In this document: one piece after another, positions 50,805 to 60,991 of the stretch
Numbering within the stretch: position 1 is the first letter of the stretch
How the letters are laid out: every line of letters starts with the position of its first letter
Assembly: GCA_021904315.1 (NCBI GenBank)
Contig: CM038920.1
Location: 620,001 to 684,000 of the forward strand
Length of the DNA stretch: 64,000 bases
Direction: 5' to 3'
DNA from: Sphagnum magellanicum
Taxonomy: Eukaryota > Streptophyta > Sphagnopsida > Sphagnales > Sphagnaceae
The notes under the pieces: generated by a model
The model's input: the letters and a program-made list of their open reading frames with translations, nothing else
What the model was told of the DNA's origin: nothing
The model's database searches: none
Position numbers and translations under genes: made by a program

Positions 50805-50865
50805 TGCTTCTATGACAGCCACTAAGAAATTCACAACAAAAGCAACAATTACTCACCGATTTTAA

Positions 50866-51143
50866 AGAAGAAATTGAAGAAACCGCATGGATACAAAGTC
50901 AGGGGAAAGAAAGAAATACATACCTCAAGGAGGCAGAGGTTTACAGAAGAAGTTGAAGAAACAGCATGGATACAAAATGCCAGGAAAGAAAGATATACAG
51001 AAGCTGCATGGATAGAAAATGCAGGGAAAGAAAGATATATATACATACGTCAAGGAGGCAGAGATTTACAGAAGAAGGTGAAGAAACCACATGGATACAA
51101 CATGCAGGGGAAAGAAAGATAATACATACCTTAAGGAGGCAGA
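50866..51143 (-). repeat. Tandem triplication carrying splice-donor-like sites in the gene's 5' leader
   Basis: Three units (about 50866-50944, 50945-51069, 51070-51143) share GAAGAAACCRCATGGATACAA, GGGAAAGAAAGA and CAAGGAGGCAGAG. On the minus strand, the direction of the ligase gene, each contains CTCTGCCTCCTT followed by GAGGTATGT, GACGTATGT or AAGGTATGT, a 5' splice-site-like sequence. The middle unit also has an internal duplication of GCATGGATA...GGAAAGAAAGATA. The leader of the ligase transcript could therefore have alternative donors, which is inference. Confidence 0.65.
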
Positions 51144-51149
51144 GAGACC

Positions 51150-51716
51150 GGATGCTAATATTGCTGAAATCTCTCATACATTCTCCTTCCTGTTGTTCCT
51201 TCAGCAAATGTGACAGAAGACTCACAGATTACCTCGTGAATCCTATGTATCTTCAACTGTTGCATTCCACATAACAACAGGGCAAGACAGCTCACACTTC
51301 ATGTCTGTGTATATCTATCTATCTATATATTTCACCAGCTATATCTCCCAGTTATGATGATTTTGAGCAGACCAGAGATCACAAAATATTGTGTTCTCTG
51401 CAAGTTTTCTTTCTCTTCAAGAAATTGGGGATCGGTTTGTGTATAGATAGATCTTATCGGCTGATCTCTGTGTCATGACTGCGCACGCATGGAGCACATT
51501 CGCCTTCTTCGTACTCAGATTTGAAACCCTAGAAGACGATGACAGTTTAGGGTTTAAGGAGCTTTGAAAACCCTAGAAAGCGCATCCCTCGTGATAGCTT
51601 TTCTCTTTTTCGGTGCGTCTCCTTCTTCGTGTGCCTCTCCACTTTGCTCGCGCGTTTCCACCTTCACCACCGTCGCCTCCGTCGTCGTCTCCCGCCCTCG
51701 TACGCCTCCGGCAAAC
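51150..51716. promoter_or_regulatory. Shared upstream region of the divergent ligase and eS30 genes
   Basis: Lies between two head-to-head genes. Contains a TATCTATCTATCTATATATTT stretch near 51311, three telo-box motifs, and a C+T-rich stretch just before the eS30 start (51600-51700), typical of ribosomal-protein leaders. Bidirectional use is inferred from arrangement. Confidence 0.5.
51524..51576. promoter_or_regulatory. Cluster of three telo-boxes upstream of eS30
   Basis: AAACCCTAG at 51524-51532, TAGGGTTT (the reverse form) at 51548-51555, and AAACCCTAG at 51568-51576, about 140-195 bases before the eS30 ATG. Telo-boxes are an established element of plant ribosomal-protein and translation-factor promoters or leaders. 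Confidence 0.75.
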
Positions 51717-52493
51717 ATGAGTATGTAGTCTCTTTTTTCCCTTTTTTTTTGGAATTTTTGCAACTAGGATCTTCTCTGTAGCATTTTCTTTTTACTCTCT
51801 GGGACGGGGTGTTTTGTGGCCGTCTTTTAGTTTCTTTGTGGCGCTCTGTGGTTGTATGTGTATTCCGTTTGAGTGTTCATGATATGTGCTGCAGTGTCTA
51901 GACTCTTTGTCTTCAAGAGGAAAAGTTGGCAGCCAAGTGAGGAGGCAGAGGTTTACGGGAGTTTGGGAGTGTATTGAAACTCGCAAGGCTTTACTGTGTG
52001 GGCTGATGATGATGGTGACGGTGATTGTGATGATGCAGGCAAGGTACATGGATCTTTGGCCCGCGCAGGGAAAGTGCGTGGCCAGACGCCCAAGGTAGCC
52101 AAGCAGGATAAGAAGAAGAAACCTACGGGCCGCGCTCACAAGCGCATGCAATACAACCGCCGCTTTGTCACTGCTGGTATGCTCAAAGGAAACTCGAACT
52201 TTTTTCCTCTCTCTCACTCTCTGTGTGTTTGTTTGTATTCCAGCATCCAGACTGTGTTGATGGATCATGTTATTCTTGGTAGTAAGCAATTCTTTTCTAT
52301 GCAATACAACTGCTGCTTTGTCACTGCTGGTATGCTCAAGAGAAGCCCCAACTTTCCTTTTTTCTTTGTTTGTTTTCTGGCATCCAGACTGCATCGATGG
52401 ATTCTGTTATTCTTGGTAGTAAGCAATTCTTCTATGTGTTTTGCAGTTGTTGGATTCGGCAAAAAGAGAGGCCCAAACTCCTCAGAGAAGTAA
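51717..52493 (+). CDS. RPS30: 40S ribosomal protein eS30
   Basis: Three exons: 51717-51720 (ATG plus one base), 52039-52176 and 52447-52493, giving 62 residues, the normal plant length. The protein reads [20 protein letters not shown], then [27 protein letters not shown] and [15 protein letters not shown], unmistakably eS30 of the small ribosomal subunit. Junctions are GT-AG (phases 1 and 1). The tiny first exon with the intron just after the start codon is common in plant ribosomal-protein genes. As in plants generally, no ubiquitin-like (FAU) extension is present. Intron 2 contains a tandem duplication that includes a decayed copy of the end of exon 2. Regulation is suggested by upstream telo-boxes and a pyrimidine-rich leader. 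Confidence 0.96.
52148..52435 (+). repeat. Tandem duplication spanning the end of eS30 exon 2 and part of intron 2
   Basis: Unit 1 (about 52148-52298) begins in exon 2 at ATGCAATACAACCGC and runs into intron 2. Unit 2 (about 52299-52435) repeats it: ATGCAATACAACTGC, CTTTGTCACTGCTGGTATGC, CATCCAGACTG, GGTAGTAAGCAATTCTT. Unit 2 therefore carries a pseudo-exon with an intact donor-like CTG|GTATG but no good acceptor. Its codons have begun to drift (Arg codons changed). Confidence 0.85.
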
Positions 52494-53300
52494 AATGGCT
52501 GAGACACTTGCACCATCCTCCATCACATTCACAAGCATTGTCCATGATTGTAATGTAGGCTTTATCTTTGTTTGAGAATGCAATGGAGCTGCTGGTAGGG
52601 ATGATGATGATGATGAGGGTAGAGCATTTTTTAATGGACATTCGCAGCTGTAATGGAGTATCATATTGATGACTTTTGCCTCTGAACTTCTATAACATCA
52701 ATGCATTTTTTGAAGCAATTTTGATATCTTCTTTTGATATAGCCACTTTTTGTGTTGATCTCAAGTCCATGGTCAAAGCAGTTAAGCTTGTCACGTGATG
52801 TTGGTGGTCTTTAAATTTAGCACACAGGATTGTTCTGATCTGAGGTAAGTTGGAACTGCATATTGGAAACTTCTGCTGCTTGCACATATTTTCATGCTAC
52901 CTTTCAAAAACAAATTTGAGAAGATCTCTCTGCAATTTTGTGGATATACTCACACAGATTGTCAAGTCTAGGAGATATCTCTGCAATTTCATAGATCTGC
53001 TTGCATAGATTGCCATGTTACGTTTCCAATTGTTGTTTTGCGATTACATAGATCTGCTGGCACAACTGTTGTCTGCAGAACTGATGTTCTGAGACACGAA
53101 CAAGTAAATTCCTGGTAAGGTTCTGGTGGGTGTAGATGTGAGAGGAGACCAGTCATGGTATTATCATATATGGCATCTCTCTGTGGTTCCAAAGAATGGT
53201 AGTTTTCCACTGGAAACTACTGCTGCAGTCTGAATTGCAATTGAATTTGTGTAATTGTTAAGCTTATGTCAGGATTGGCAACAAATAAGAGAGATCTTAG
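52494..53300. other. Spacer with diffuse repeats
   Basis: Holds the eS30 3' UTR and intergenic DNA. CTCTGCAATTT, CATAGATCTGCT and AGATTG words repeat at about 60-base spacing between 52918 and 53070. No gene is seen. Confidence 0.4.
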
Positions 53301-53900
53301 CATCTAGTCGGTACTCATGATATTCAACTCTTTTTTGTTGTTAGTGATAGCAACAATTTCAAGCCAATGACAGCAACAACAATTGGCTCCTGGTTTCAAG
53401 CAAAGAAGAGCTCTATTAATTTCCTCTTGCCCTGGGTTCAAGAGCACCACCGCCTCTTCATAGACACAACAACCAGAGAGCTTCACTGTGTCTATGGTCT
53501 CTGAATCTGTAGTTTGCACTCTCTCATTCTTAGAAGCTTCGGTTGCAAGCTCTATTTGTCTGCAGTCTTTAAACCTGTGGTTTGCACCTTGCACTCTCGC
53601 GCTCTTTGAAGCTCTGCTTAGATGCTCCCGGGCCTGCACTCTCCCGGGCGTTGAAGCTTGCTTCGAGGATCCATGTGGATTGCACTCTCTCTCGAGCATT
53701 GAAGCTCTGGGGCTCTAGTTGTCTGTAGTCTCTGAACCAGCACCACAGGTGGTTTGTCCACACTCTCATGCATCGAAGAATGCTTTGCAGGCTCCATGTG
53801 GCCTGCACTCTGTCGTGGTTTGAAGCTTTGCTTGCAGGGCTCTTTAGTCTTTGAGCCACAGCTTCTTCTTCTTCTTCTTCTTCTGCTGATATCGATCGAT
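53301..53900 (-). repeat. Degenerate minisatellite with a GCACTCTC...GAAGC core
   Basis: At least six units of roughly 35-70 bases, each with a GCACTCTC-like word followed 10-15 bases later by a TTGAAGC-like word (near 53515, 53590, 53635, 53685, 53757 and 53803), often with GTCTKTAGTCTCTGAACC between. Minus-strand frames across it give repetitive peptides (SFNARES, SFKERES). I regard these as translation of the repeat and not a gene. A TTCTTCTTCTTCTTCTTCT run ends the region. Confidence 0.55.
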
Positions 53901-54575
53901 GTGCCTGTAGAATTAAGAAAGCATGTATGAAGAAGTAAAGGGAGAGAGATCCAAGTCGAGGAAGAAGCAAAGCAAAGCAAACCAACTGTGGATTTGCAGG
54001 CGGGACCCACGACTAAGTCCTCCGAAAGAAAGCCGGATGCCCGGGAAAGGACAAAGTCCGGGGGAGGAGAGAAGCATCCGAAGATTTTGCCCTAGCTACA
54101 GGAAACGACGCGAGAGCTTCGTTCAGTACTACTGTAGTAGTCACCCACCCTACTCAAGCTTGGAATCTAGTTGAGTCTTGGGGATTTTCCTCTGAGTTTT
54201 CTGGTTGACGTTGTCAAGGAGTTCATGATGAGCAATGGGTGATTGCGGATTGAGAATGCAAACTGCCGATGCTGATGCTGAAGAAGTGGTAGTGCTCTTT
54301 TTGTTGAGCTGTTCTTCTCCTTCTTCGTCGTCACAAGAGCTTGATCTTGGTTAGTGTTTTTGGATTCAGCTGTTGTCGTCTGTCCATGAGCGGGAGAGAG
54401 ATGGGTGCGGAAGAGCAGCTTGGATTGCAGCAGAAGATGAAGAATTGTGCGAGGAATCCAGTGTAAAGTGGGTTTGGAATGTTGGTCCTCGGGTTCTGGA
54501 GAAAGAACTGATGCAGCAAGGGGGTGGGACGCGCGTGGGAACAAGCAGCAGCAAGAGAGAGAAGAGCTTGGGTGG
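53901..54575 (+). promoter_or_regulatory. Upstream region and probable 5' UTR of the coiled-coil gene
   Basis: Higher GC than the flanks, with no in-frame ATG connected to the coding start at 54576 because the frame is closed just before 54441. Assignment is by position. Confidence 0.35.
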
Positions 54576-57528
54576 ATGGAAGCAGGATCGTGGCCCCCTC
54601 CGCCCTCGTCACAAGGTTTGCGGGTGAAGAGAGGGATGATTGCCAGCAGAAGAACTGGGCCCAGCACGCCAGTACCCAGCTGGAATGTGTTCAACAACCA
54701 GGCATATGATGGTGTTGCTGCTGCTGCTGCTGCTGTAGGAGTTCGCTCCACTCCAGTTTCAGCAAGGAAACTCGCAGCTTCTTTATGGGAGCTACAGGAT
54801 CTACCTCTTCCTGGCAGTTTTGGAACCACCACCACCACCACCACCACAACAACACGCTGGCCTTCTTCTTCTGCAAAAGACACACCTGAGACAGCCAGTC
54901 CTATCTCTCAGGCTGATATCTCATACCGCTCTCCGGCAAGCACCAAATACTCCAACGAGCTCTTGTCCAAGGTATGTATGTAGGTCTCTCTCGTATGCAT
55001 GCACGCGTTGCACATCAAAGAGACAGTTTTGTTTCTTGGAAGTGGTGGTGTGGAGTCTCAAGACTTCCTGAGCTGAGCTGAGCTGAGCTGAGCTGAGCAG
55101 CAGCACACAAACCCCTTTGTTGTCCCACTAGGTAGTACCTAGTTTCAAGAAGGGAACCCATTTGCTGTGCTCATGATGAGCTCAGAGAGGAAACAACTCT
55201 TCATTTGCCATGTCTGCTGTGGTTTGGTGCCACAGATAAGCTCAGAGAGCAAGAGGAGGAATGGGTATGTGGGAAGACAGCCACTACCACCAGCAATGCG
55301 ATCCTCCTCACATGTGCAGAAGCTACTGGAGAAGCGGTCCAACAATTTGGTGAATTCCAACATCTCCATTTTGGTAGCTATTTTACCCTTGTGAAACCTC
55401 CTTGACTCATTTGAACCAAAGTGTTTTTGTTCATGTGAATTTTTCTTCAAATATGCAAGCAAGCACTTGTACAAGTTGGTTTCAAATTCCTTCCTGCTGC
55501 TCCTTATTCTGGATAATGGGAGAAAACAACAGCTAGCTTTCATTTCCACATGTAAGGGAATTGGGTGGGTTTTTGTGTTTCTGCATCTTCTTTGGAACAC
55601 AGCTTGATGGACAGAGACAGCATGCAAAGTTGGTTGGTGAAAAGAAAGGGGAGAAAGCTGGAAAGTTCAACAACTCAGCAACAACATCGAGTGAGCTTCT
55701 TAAAGTGCTGAGTCGGATATGCATTCTGGAGGAGCAACACAATTCAACAATATCGATCGCATCGTCATTGCAGGTGCAGTTGGATCAGGCACTTGCTCGT
55801 GTGCAAGAGCTTGAGCTTGCGAAGAATGCAGCTCACAAGGAGATTGAGGGCTTGATGAAGAAGCTGGCCAATGTAAAATCAAGCTGGAAGATTGAGCAGA
55901 ACAAGTTCAAATCAGTTGTTCAGTCTTTGAAAGATGAACTGGAGCATGAGCAGAAAGCAAGGAGTCGACATGAAGTCACTAACCGAAAGATTACAAAAGA
56001 GCTCATGGATGCCAACATGGCTGTGGCGAACATGGTACAGGAGCTCGAGCGGGAACACAAGGCACGTGAACTCATGGAGGACGTATGTGACGAACTTGCA
56101 CGTGAAATTAGTGATGATAAAGCAGAGGTGGAGGATCTGAAACGGGACTCAATGAAAATGCGGGAAGAATTGGAAGAGGAGCGACGAATGCTGCAGCTTG
56201 CCGAGGTTTGGCGGGAAGAGCGTGTGCAGATGAAGCTTGGAGAAGCAAAATTGTCACTTGAAGAGAAGGTTGCTGCACTCGATGTTCTTCGATCAGAGCT
56301 TGAGACATTCCTTCGAGCTGCAAGGTGCAGGAATAGGGGAGAGTTAGTTGAGGAGGCAGAGGTGCTTCACAATGTGATCACTGCTATCCATCCAAGGGGA
56401 ATCATTGCATCCTATCCTCCTGCGGAGATTAACCAAGCAGGCTTTCCAGAGAATGATCTCTTATACACTTTGGATTTCAGCCAAGAGCAGCAAATGCAGT
56501 TTCAGTATGAACAACACCATCAGAAGGATATGTTTGATCCACCAAACTGTGGCAACAGATGGACTGATGACAGTGGGCTCAGGGAGGGGGGGGTCACAGA
56601 AGGTCAGCCTTACATGTCGCTGATAATCCCTGCTGCCGATGAAGTACAGAGGAAGAATCTTAGGCGGGTTCAAGCAGAAGAGCGAAAGGATGATGATGAT
56701 GGCTGCAAATATGAACATGTGAGCAGGTCAGAAGCCTCGGAATATGAAGATAATATGGAAGGCATTGCAGATGAGAAAAGCTACTTGCAAGTCAATGACA
56801 ATGATCCTGTCTACCAGCAAAATGAAGATTCAGACAGGGTTGTTCATCAAGCTTCAGAGGATGATGACGATGACAATAATCCTTCTCACTTATATGAGGT
56901 ACCCAATGATGGTTTATGTGAAAAGCATCAGGAAATTGGTCCCATATGCATCTGATTCAGGAATATTGCATAATCTGTTTGACATGTAAACAAATGGGTT
57001 GTGTCCTCTGTGTATGTGAGGTCAACAACTTGATTGTGAGCATCCTGTGTGCTCATTGAAATTTCAAGCCTCTAAGAGCTTGGACTCTTTATGAGAAGAT
57101 ATAAAACATACATGTAGCAAATATCTTAGAATGTGTGAAATGACGCTTTGATTCAGGAAGGATGGAGACTGTGTTTTGACAGGAGATTGATGGCTTGTGA
57201 GCAGGAAGTAGAGGTGGAAGCTATGGAACAACATCAAGAGTTTGCATGGAGGGTGAATGGCATGCAAGAAGGCATTTGTGCCACTGCCCCTTTGCAAGAA
57301 AAGGAATCAGATCAAGAGGAGGAGGGGCATGAGGAAGTCATCTTGCATGGACAGAAACCACAGGTAGATTGGGAATCCATGCCACAGCAAAGCTCAGGGG
57401 GTGGTGGTGGTGTTTCACGGAATAATCCGCATATTGAGAGGGCCATGAAAGGCCATGTCGTGTGGCCTAAAGGTCACACAGAAGCTGCCATGAAGAAAAA
57501 GCCATATCAAGGTGAACTTGAGCAATAG
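54576..57528 (+). CDS. At5g41620-like coiled-coil protein
   Basis: Exons 54576-54971, 55603-56898 and 57157-57528 give 687 residues (both junctions phase 0, GT-AG). Family landmarks in order: RRTGPSTPVPSW, VSARKLAASLWELQ, the start of the long coiled coil at SSELLKVLSRICILEEQH (about residue 161), then KSVVQSLKDELEHEQKAR, ELMEDVCDELAREI and EVWREERVQMKL. A low-complexity acidic stretch follows (DEDD-rich, about 500-560), and the C-terminal box NPHIERAMKGHVVWPKG lies near residue 654. Arabidopsis relatives are little-studied cytoskeleton or trafficking-associated proteins, some linked to trichome shape; molecular function is unknown. Exon 1 has microsatellite-derived Ala and Thr runs. Reading through the 56898 donor instead gives an alternative end at 56955 that lacks the conserved C-terminal box. 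Confidence 0.88.
55069..55099 (+). repeat. GAGCT pentanucleotide microsatellite
   Basis: Five to six tandem GAGCT units in the first intron of the coiled-coil gene, followed by AGCAGCAGCA. Each unit contains AGCT, so the tract is self-complementary. Confidence 0.85.
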
Positions 57529-59962
57529 TGCTGGGCAGATTCTAGATCAAAATTTATCATTTCATTTTGTTTTTTCTGTTGCAAAGAAGCTTGGGTTTTT
57601 AAACAATGTACCATTATGGGTGAGAGGCATTATAACATTATTGTATTTGTGGGTAAAAGTAGCAGTGAATGCTAGACTTGATGCCCATTCACAAAGTGGA
57701 AAATGAACCTTTGTTTTTTTAAGGAGCAAGGGGACAGGGGCAAAGAGCCTCTGTCCTTTTATCTCTTATGAGTTCAAGGAGATGCTGACAACTCTGATCT
57801 TCAGATACATGAGCACAGAGCTATTGTTTACAGCAGTGAGTCTGGGGGTTTGTCTGAGTCATCTGTTTATGTGTTCCAAGTATGATGTCATTTGAATGTA
57901 GTGTGCAGAGCCACAGCAATTGCACACAGCCTTCTCTGCCTGTTCTTGAAGTGTCCACAAAGAAACCTTCAGAGACTGCAAATTGAGCTACAAGAATTGC
58001 AATATATAGCAAAGGCATGTCATCAAAGGATTTGCACCATCAATGGTCGGCAGGTGACTGAGCTGCTTGTGTATTTAGTGCATTCATTTTGTGAACATAC
58101 TGTTGCACAAGTGCTCATGCAGCCTGACTCAATCATCCTTTTCAGAAAAACAACCCATCTCCCAAGAGTTGCCCACGAGTTGATCTCAGTGCCAGGCTTT
58201 GTGAATGTTATTTTGCAATCAAAATCAATAATCCCAACTGTCCAAACTTTTGCAGAACGAAACTGAGGATTGATGACAGAATGGGTTGCTGAGCTTTTTG
58301 CATAGTGCTGATGATGATGCAGCAAAATTCATGTGTGCAAGAGCCAGACCCCACCCCTCCATCTTGATCTTTTTCTTTCCAAGAGCATATCTAGAATTTC
58401 TGAGCACAAAAAGAAACATCTGAGATTCTACTACCCAAAAAGAATGGGACCCAACCTATCACATCTTTACACATTTTTATAATTTTTATGCATGCTGAAT
58501 CCGACAGTGATCCCAACTTTTATGACTTAGTCAAGACAGCTTAAGTTGTCGGACACAAAGTTTTTTCAATTCCCAAAAGAATCTAGATCTTCAATCACCT
58601 GGTTGTAAAGCTTAAGGTTAGTCCTGAAAGGATCTAGATCTCCAATGACTTGGTTGCAAGCTTAAGGTTAGGGTCCAACGGTGTGAGGGTATCAGTTTGT
58701 AAGGTTAAATTTGAAAGTTTAGGTTCAGATTTTTGTGACCTGGACTTGAGTTGAAACTTTTTTTTTCTGGTTGGAATTAAGACAAGAATCAAACTATGGA
58801 ACTAGTCTTTTGCTAGATCTGAAACTAAAATTAGGAAAAAACATTCTTGAATATTAGGTTAAGATATTTATGTATAAAAAACCTTTTTTTTATAAAAAAG
58901 TTGATAAGTAGACTGAACTTTATTATTAATTTATTAATTTTAATTAGTTATTGAACTTCATACCTATATAAAACTTTGCTCTAATTTGTTGAGAAATTTG
59001 GTACCCATACAATCTCTAGAATTAAAGAACGTGTGCAATGTGTGTACATGGAATTGGAACTGGTTTTTGAGCAATGCTAAAACCATTCTTGAATTTTTTC
59101 TTTACATGTGCTAAAACCAAAACCAAAAGATTTAGAAATTAAAAGAACCGGGCTTCAACTCTTACATGAAAAATCTTGAAATAATTTTAACATCGTCAAG
59201 ATGAATGGAGGTTCTCGTCAAAAGGAAGAACTGGATCTCAACTAATGTGAGGCAATTATTGAAAATAGTAACAGATCCTGGTAACAACCAATGTTGCGCA
59301 ATTATGAGAAACAATAATGAACCCACAATGGTTACGAGGATTGTTCTTAGGATTCATCACTCTTAGCAATTCTCAAAAAAATCAAAGAAGTGGGTTCCAA
59401 CATATCCTCAATCCTCAAAAAGAATTGACAAAATCAAATGATCACCTTATAAGACCATCAGTTATCTAATTGCTTGTTTTGTCATGAAAACTGCCAATTC
59501 TTTGAGGTTTTCAAAATGGTTCTTTTGTTTTGATTTGTTTTTTTCAAAGAACTAAAACTGGCAATTCTCTGATTTTGAAATATTAAAACAAAACTGGAAC
59601 CAGTGGTTCTTTCTTGATTAAAATATCTGCACAACACTAGTATAGTCACGACAGCTTATAGAAGCTTCAATTCCAACTCTTGAAAACCTCTATAAAATAG
59701 TGGTAACACAACTAACTCATCACGAAAATGAAGGATAAATTGCAAAATTCTGAGAAAACTGAACAATGAACCTCAGATGGAGACTATTTTTGAGTTTGTT
59801 CACCTTCCTACCCACTGTCCAACTAATGGGCAGACCAACGACCATGTTGTAAATCAAGATTTTATTGGGGGAGGAGGATGACATTCCAGTTTAAGACTAA
59901 ATACCCAAGAATCAAAACATCAAAACCCATACCCAAAATGATTGGGATTGAAGACTAACTTA
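57529..59962. other. 3' flank and AT-rich intergenic stretch
   Basis: Includes the 3' UTR of the coiled-coil gene. A frame at 57892-58266 (124 codons, non-ATG start) is unrecognised. A 50-base-spaced duplication (CTAGATCTTCAATCACCTGG and CTAGATCTCCAATGACTTGG) lies at 58580-58671. AACCAAAACCARAA words recur from 59040 to 59600. Confidence 0.4.
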
Positions 59963-60278
59963 GCTTGCAAGTCATAGTTAGCTCAAATCCTAAGCCATAC
60001 AAAGGAGCTCATCACATAATGACTCTACCCTTAATGAAAGGCTCAAATTCTAAACTAAAAACTTCCAATCTAGATGCATGCAAATTTAAAACTAAAATCT
60101 AAAAACTTCTCATCTAGATGCTTGCAAGCCATAGTTAGCTCAAATCCTAAGCCATACAAAGGAGCTCATCACATAATGACTCTACCCTTAATGAAAGGCT
60201 CAAATTCTAAACTAAAAAACTTCCAATCTAGATGCATGCAAATTTAAAACTAAAATCTAAAAACTTCTCATCTAGATG
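59963..60278. repeat. 157-bp near-perfect tandem duplication
   Basis: The unit beginning GCTTGCAAG(T/C)CATAGTTAGC (59963 and 60120) is present twice with only a couple of differences, including one extra A. A 17-base CTAGATGCATGCAAATTT word within it is repeated. Near identity implies recent origin. Non-coding. Confidence 0.9.
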
Positions 60279-60757
60279 CATGCAACATTTATCGAGCATG
60301 CCTATCTATCGTATATGCATACACAATACTCCAAATGTCACTCGCACATTGACTCGCAAGTTCAAGTCTAAATTTTTATGCCCAAATCTTAGACCAATGC
60401 TTAGTCTTATATAATAGTGTGAAAATTGGTTGGGACTTTGGGCCTGCATGTAGAATTGTACAACATAAAGTGGTCTCACCAGCTGGTAGCGTTCAAATGG
60501 TGTCTCTCACTTGATGCTTTCCTCAACTTGTGTGCATGTTTGTGGGTTGGGGCCTGGGAAAACACTACTCTATGTTGGATGTGATAAACAATTGTAGAGG
60601 CCCACGAATACGGGATCTCCGTGGACCTCCACAACAAGTCATTTTGCCACAAAATCTTTGTCTTGTATCTAAAACACAAGAGCACACCTACCTAGGTTGC
60701 CTCCATATATTATAAGTGTTTAGTTGTAATTCATATGAAGCATTTGTTGTACCTCCG

Positions 60758-60848
60758 TGGCCACTTCAACACATGTTTGTTGAATAATTAATTAATTAAT
60801 TAATTTTGAGGATTCCATTTCGACAAATGATATATTCTCAAATAGTCC
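60758..60848. repeat. Dispersed repeat, related to 12889-12975
   Basis: GTGGCCACTTCAACACATG, AATTAATTAATTAAT, then GATTCCATTTCGACAAATG, in the same order as at 12889. The middle is expanded by TTAA units. Confidence 0.55.
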
Positions 60849-60967
60849 ATCAATTTTTAAAAATTTTCTTTCAGAAAAAATCTTTCTTAAAAAAAAGTTT
60901 TCAAAATTTGAAAATAATATAAGTACCATTGAACCGGCCCAAGTACTACGGTTGTTGTTGTTTTTTT

Positions 60968-60991
60968 GGGGGGGGGGGGGGGGGGGGGGGG
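60968..60991 (+). repeat. Run of 24 G
   Basis: Uninterrupted G homopolymer preceded by TTTTTTT. Its exact length may be affected by sequencing or assembly. Confidence 0.8.

Noticed and set aside
49987-50856. Long 289-codon minus-strand frame taken as one exon
   Set aside because: It fuses exon 2 of the lipoate-ligase-like gene with intron translations on both sides; the splice-consistent four-exon model explains the conserved motifs better.
51792-52394. 200-codon minus-strand frame
   Set aside because: It is antisense to the eS30 gene and its intron duplication, which explains its internal peptide repeats.
53304-54010. Overlapping minus-strand frames encoding SFxxRES-like repeats
   Set aside because: They lie across a degenerate minisatellite in three frames; no single frame stands out, so I treat them as repeat translation.
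54167-54883. 238-codon minus-strand frame
   Set aside because: It is antisense to exon 1 of the coiled-coil gene; its Val run is the complement of the ACC repeat.
57892-58266. 124-codon plus-strand frame downstream of the coiled-coil gene
   Set aside because: Non-ATG start and no recognisable domain; probably 3' flank.
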